DNA of 64,000 nucleotides, taken from NCBI RefSeq assembly GCF_963675165.1, contig NC_087377.1, forward strand, positions 3,750,978 through 3,814,977, in the 5' to 3' direction. The DNA comes from Halichondria panicea (Eukaryota; Porifera; Demospongiae; Suberitida; Halichondriidae). The notes under the pieces were generated by a model that saw only the letters and a list, made by a program, of their open reading frames with translations, had not been told where the DNA came from and did not search any database. A program made the position numbers and the translations under genes. Numbering within the stretch: position 1 is the stretch's first letter; each line of letters begins with the position of its first letter. Positions 59,206-64,000 of the stretch are shown in pieces.

Positions 59206-62132
59206 TTACACAGTATCTTTCAGTTCTTTTCCCAGCGTCTCAATATTTAAAAACAAAGACAGTATGAATTGCACCACAAACACTACTCCCCAGACAGTGG
59301 GGAACAGCCACGGTATCTCCACACTCACATCAATCATATAGCTACCTGCGAATAACACCCCAATGCCAACCAGGGGAGACAGAGAATTAAACAGACCACT
59401 CGCAAATCCTCTAATTTCCGTTGGGTATACTTCAGACATGTACGTCAACAAAAGTGGTATCATAGGAACCATGGAGAAATAGATGATAGTGATTATGACA
59501 GAGGTTGCAACTGCATTGCGAACAAACGCAAATATGAAAAAAGAAGCAGCTGTTAGTATCGAAAAGAAACGCAGAGCATTTAAACGACCCACTCCAGGCC
59601 ACTCAATGATTATTGACATGAGTACAATTCCTGGAATTTGCCCGAGATATCCAATAAATGCCGTGAAAAACGGACCGAGTTGGTAGTTGGCTAGAACTTG
59701 AGGTATAAAAATTCCCGATGAAAAATAGGTCACAGTTGCAGTCACATAAATAGCACTGAGTAGAATTGTAGTACGAAGATACGGCTTCTTGAAAATGGAC
59801 AGCAATGAGTTAATAGTTCCTGAACATGAACGTTTCGATGGTTTCATAATTTGTAGATAGTCCTCGAGGCGAACAGACTCTGGGATAAAGTCTCTCAAAT
59901 CTTTTCCATTCAATCGTGCCATTTTTTTCAGAACTTTCCTAGTATCCTTGTATCTTCCTCGAGCGAGTAGGAAACGTGGTGACTCGATATAAAACAACGC
60001 TCTGTACAATGCTCCGATAAAGAATGGAAGAGATGACGCTATCAGTAGATACTGCCAACCTGAGAGGAGAGGTCAGAGGTCAGAGTGCATGATGGGCATC
60101 CACCAATTGTAAAGTTTAAGCTTAGGGGGTTGAAGCATTGTATGACATGCTTAATGAAAGGTTGCTAAGGCAATTAACTATTTATTGAAGGCTTAGCATT
60201 AATTTATGCTTGGAATTTGGTTTGAAGGAAAAATGCAGCTGTTTACATTAATACCATTTACCGCAATATTAAGAGGTGGCCTGCTAACACAGGCTCAAAT
60301 ACTATGGAGACTTATACATTGATCAAGAGCTATAGGATACATAGAAGAAGCAGCCAGCCCCAGAAATTCAATAATGTTGTTCAAGAAAGCAAAAAACAGA
60401 AAGGAGCCATGCTTGACGGTATACTAAGATTCAAAAGTGACGGCAAAATCACGGAAGCTGCTCTACAACAAGATGGCTATGGATAGGTCCATAGGCATGG
60501 TTAGATGCATTTTTGACAATACAGGGATGTCGAATGCACAACGCTTGGACCAAGGAAGCTCCTGAGCATCTGTAGGAGACGACTTGCTGCTCTTTGATGG
60601 CTGCAAAATCCGGCATAGTCTTACTCTTTTGCAGTCTGCATCGTGGATTGAATTGTTGTTAGAGGAGGTCCTTTTATAGTGCTGCAATCATGTGGTATAA
60701 GTCAGATATACAACACCTATACTCTGAGGATATGCACCACGTATATCCTTGCACCGTGGTTACATACCCCTCGGAGTAACCACGGTAGCAGAGATATATA
60801 GGTGCATATCGTCCGCGTAGGTGTGGTATACCTTACCTATACATAATTATCTAGGGGCCGATTAACCTTGGTTGTATTATAGAGGGTAACCTGCTTACAC
60901 AGAGTGACCACAATAGCACAATAGAGACGAGTAACAATTGTACCCAAACAATGCTGACAATGATCTGCAGGTGATTACAAGTTTCACAGTATAATTATAT
61001 AGCTACCTTTCTCGGGGTAAGTTGGTATAAGCCACCAAGCTAGACCACCAGTGATACAAGTACCGACAGCTTGCACCAGCGTCACCAGCATCATAACTTT
61101 GCCTCTGTTCCTTACCGGCAGAAACTCGACCAGAGTTGGATACAGTACAACGATGGCTCCCTCTACTGACACACTCACTAGGTCACGAAGGATCACGAGC
61201 ATCGCGAAGGAGGTGGAGAATGCAGACGCGAGTCCAAACACAGCTATTTGCAGCAGGACAATAACGTAAGGCCACACTCGTCCATATCTGAGGAGTAAAA
61301 TGAGTATATTAGTACGAAATGCCAGAAAGGGCTAAGAATAAAATATAGGATGGCAATTATCATTAGTTAAGAATAATTTTATACAGGGCATATACCTACA
61401 TCATTCCGGCATTTGTTTTAGCAAGAATGGTGTGATTGTATGAGTGTTGTTACTGCATACAATGTGGCCAACAATGCTAATGTCAACAGCAATACGCATG
61501 GGTTCTACTATTGACTCATTGTGCAATTCCGATCTCAATTAAACAGTGCTACCATCAGACACAGAATATACTCAGGCGGCCCCAATTTAGATTTTATACT
61601 CTTGATCACCTTGATTAGTCCAATCGTCAAGTTCTAAACCTATACGTGCAATTGTCAATTGGCATGCAGTTGTATATACCTATCACTAAGAAACGGATAG
61701 AATAGACTGCCCAGTAGATTGGCCACGTTGGTACTAGCTGGCAGCACTGTGAACTCAAGTTCCGTGATATTCATCTGTTTTTGCAGTGGTATATTTATGG
61801 ATGCTAATATGACCATCTCAAAACCAAAACCCATTGCTGTAATGGACGTCAGTATAAACATGAGCAGTTGCACAGGGCCATAGCCGATGAAACTCAACAC
61901 ATCGTCCATACTACGTCTTTTAGGTTGGTCATCACCATCATCTGCATAATGTACGTGCAAAAAAAATTGGCAATTTTGCTGGTGATTTCGTGCACTCGGA
62001 TAAAATGGTTGTATTAAATATCATACCTGCAACGTCATTGAATACTGGTACTTCTCCACTGTTGTTCAACCCATATTTCAATGATGAATGGTCTCCTTCA
62101 GCTTGTAGAAGCTTTTTGCTAGACATAGACAT
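59206..62132 (-). CDS. MFS transporter, SV2/SVOP- or SLC22-like
   Basis: Four exons: 62027-62132, 61680-61941, 61007-61287, 59206-60059 (500 aa; phases chain). After a hydrophilic N-terminus (KRRSMDDVLSFIGYG) there are about 12 hydrophobic segments split by a central loop. Family marks include the loop-2 motif FLSDRYGRVWP, the N-terminal EFLPVRNRGK, ESPRFLLARGRYKDTRKVL before the central loop, and EVYPTEIRGFASGLFNS in the second half. These fit the SV2-related/organic-ion branch of the major facilitator superfamily. The substrate cannot be told. Membrane protein. Its start diverges from the CARD/Death gene (409 bp apart). Decayed fragments of its last exon occur at 27733-28712 and 38929-39420. 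Confidence 0.85.
60350..60735 (-). repeat. Dispersed repeat with TATA-like start, inverted copy 3
   Basis: Lies in the intron between exons 3 and 4 of the MFS gene. Diverged from 30075-30415 and 44918-45250. Its upstream flank keeps the uninterrupted CATATCCTC...ATATCTGAC arrangement, so it is an outgroup for the kinase-block insertion. Confidence 0.6.
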
Positions 62133-62540
62133 AATTAATAAACTTGGTAAAGATCGGTACATCTATAAAGTGCAGAACAGCCACAACATGCCATTAATAG
62201 TCTAAAGGTCAAAGTAGATAATAACTTATTAAGAGACAAGATCCGTTAGTCTACTCACTTTCCTTCCTAGGCCCTAGCCCTGCCTCTGATCTAAAACAAA
62301 CTAGACAAGAACGCCAGCTCAAGATCAAGAATAGGTAAAAAACTACTAGACTACAGTCTACTATACACTATACTAGCACTAGCTAGCTTTTTAGTATAGC
62401 CTATATGTTAAACCATTCAATAACTATGTAGCTATGTACGTACATACAGCAGCTAGGAAAGAGTTGAATGATTGATCACATGTACACCTCCCAGCCCCTC
62501 CCACACAAACCCCCCCCCCCCCACACACACACACAGAGCA
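62133..62540. promoter_or_regulatory. Divergent intergenic region, putative bidirectional promoter
   Basis: 408 bp between the start codons of the MFS gene (minus) and the CARD/Death gene (plus). It contains a C-run and short CA repeat (about 62508-62536) just before the plus-strand ATG. The promoter function is inferred from layout. Confidence 0.4.
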
Positions 62541-63927
62541 ATGGCTAGTCCGGAGTATACCACAATGATAGAATGTACAGTGGAGCTCACAGAGGACTTT
62601 GGGAACAATCTACAAGAGATAGCGAGCCTCCTCCACTCGAAACATCTCATCTCCCCCTCAGTCAAGGAACAAGCACTTCACTCGAACCACGAACTACCGA
62701 CTATGAGAGCAAACAAACTGGTATCAGTATTGACAAGCAGAGTTCAGATACAGCCTGAGGCATTCGAGCAAATCATAGAACTCATGGATCCGAGATACTT
62801 CAGTTTGTCTCTGGCCGCTCTTAAAAGACAGTACAAACAAAATAGTAAGTATTATTTAAGTGTTATTAAGTTTATAATAATACATAATTTATTATTATAT
62901 AGTTTATTAAAGTGAAGTTTGATTACGAAACGAGATACAGAAGTTTTATAACACCGTGTAGTGTAGTGTATGTGCATTCCCTAACAAATGCTTGCAGTGT
63001 GTAAGAATACATACAGGCCCTCAGGGGGGTTGTGTATAAGTACATTGCAGTATGTATAGACTGGGGAGTTTCCCAGGAAGACTCCCTAAAACACGCTTGC
63101 AGTAAACAAACAATCTTGTACTTGTACAGTGTCCCGTGTACATGTGTAATGCTGAGTGTATAATTATGGTATGTTACTGTTACTGTTTTTTGAAATTGCA
63201 GCCATTGATCATGACTCATCTCTGTGTATTTTTCACAGGTGGTAAGGACCTAAAGCTGCCAACTGCACCAAGCAACCCCACCACCCCACAAAATGGCTAC
63301 CACCACCAAGCACCACCTGGAACTGCACCTGAAATGCATCCCCCCCACCACCCAACGTACCACAATCAGACTAATGCCTACGAAGTCGCTAATAATGCAA
63401 AACAAGTTCTCAAACGCACAGATTTTTATAACGACGTACCTGGAGGACAAGGCTCAAGTAACTTTTTAAATCCTCGTTTTGAAGACGGGACAACGTACCA
63501 GCACGACCAATTATCACATTACACGACCCCTGCAACCACACGTCCGACAGAGTACCACACCGCGAGGGAGACTAACACACCCTCAGGGGATACTACGAAT
63601 ACCGCCCCCACTCTCGACTCAGTACCAGATGCAGATGAACTATTGTGGCTCGAGGGGAACGGTATATCTGTGCGACTAATCGCTCGAGTGGCTTCCGAGT
63701 GGGAAGATGTTGCACTCAACCTCGGAATACAGCGATACGTATTGAGGGCTATAAAACGTGATTATACAAAGTGTGAAGATGCGTGTACGAACATGTTTCA
63801 GCGATGGCTATTGGGAGATGGGAAGGGACCTCGTACCTGGGGGCGGGTGTTGACGGCACTCGAGGGGATTAACGACAATGAAACGGCGTACTTGATTAGA
63901 CAAGTGCTCGGGGAACACTCTCACTGA
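62541..63927 (+). CDS. CARD-like plus Death domain adaptor (RAIDD-like layout)
   Basis: Two exons, 62541-62844 and 63239-63927, joined in phase 1 (330 aa). Residues 1-95 form a helical CARD-like domain (NNLQEIASLLHSKHLISPSV, RANKLVSVLTSRV, EAFEQIIELM). Residues 100-233 are a Pro/His/Thr-rich flexible linker. Residues 234-328 are a Death domain (IARVASEWEDVALNLGIQ, MFQRWLLGDGKGPRTWGRVL). This order matches RAIDD/CRADD-type adaptors linking Death-domain platforms to CARD caspases; whether it does so here is inference. No signal peptide, so cytosolic. Exon 1 fragments are present in the chimeric pseudogenes at 28551 and 39255. Confidence 0.8.
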
Positions 63928-64000
63928 TGGATTGATGTCAACTGTCGACTGTTTTAGTGTCGTTTGTGCTCATTTTGTCCGATTTTGATGTACAGTGCTC

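Overview
ORGANISM. This is animal nuclear DNA. It is AT-rich, with many short introns bounded by GT/AG and exon phases that chain without a break over up to 24 exons. The domains are metazoan: NIDO, AMOP, VWD, EGF, CCP/sushi, Ig-like, cadherin-like, Death, CARD-like, tyrosine-kinase-like and Kelch. The Ig-like/CCP genes, the kinase-Kelch fusion and several Death-fold genes suggest a sponge (probably a demosponge) or another early-branching animal. The phylum is an inference. LEFT BLOCK (1-27.5 kb). A large minus-strand gene (1-8644, 3' end outside the window) encodes a signal peptide, four DUF4215-type Cys-rich repeats and a chain of cadherin-like modules. Divergent from it is a two-exon plus-strand gene (9157-10075) with a signal peptide and two Death domains. 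Convergent with that is a 24-exon minus-strand gene (17574-27454) encoding a signal peptide, a novel domain, Ig-like modules, NIDO, AMOP, VWD and EGF repeats. A tandem duplication of about 7.16 kb (9314-16470 and 16471-23634) has both breakpoints inside introns. It therefore made a headless copy of the Death-domain gene and a headless copy of the NIDO-AMOP-VWD-EGF gene, both still with open reading frames. MIDDLE BLOCK (27.7-55.4 kb). A second tandem duplication (28219-38866 and 38929-53115) carries two intact copies of a secreted Ig/CCP gene (32950-37093 and 47763-52350) among decayed fragments of the same gene. Copy 2 differs by a 420-bp TA-flanked MITE whose empty site survives in copy 1. 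It also has a 4.07-kb block, absent from copy 1 and from a third inverted paralogue near 60.7 kb, that carries a complete kinase/coiled-coil/Kelch gene (41645-44276). Scrambled fragments of the transporter and CARD genes of the right-hand block lie at the start of each unit. RIGHT BLOCK (55.4-64 kb). A mostly non-coding, MITE-bearing stretch is followed by an intronless secreted protein (57506-58207) with ADP-ribosyltransferase-like motifs. Next are a four-exon MFS transporter (59206-62132) and, divergent from it, a two-exon CARD-like plus Death-domain adaptor (62541-63927). HOW IT FITS. Secreted or adhesive recognition-type proteins, two Death-fold genes, a kinase-Kelch gene and a possible secreted toxin-like enzyme sit in one unstable, duplication-rich region. 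This looks like a fast-evolving recognition/defence neighbourhood, but that functional link is inference only. No tRNA, rRNA or CRISPR array was seen. Splice coordinates were read by eye and may be off by 1-2 bases.
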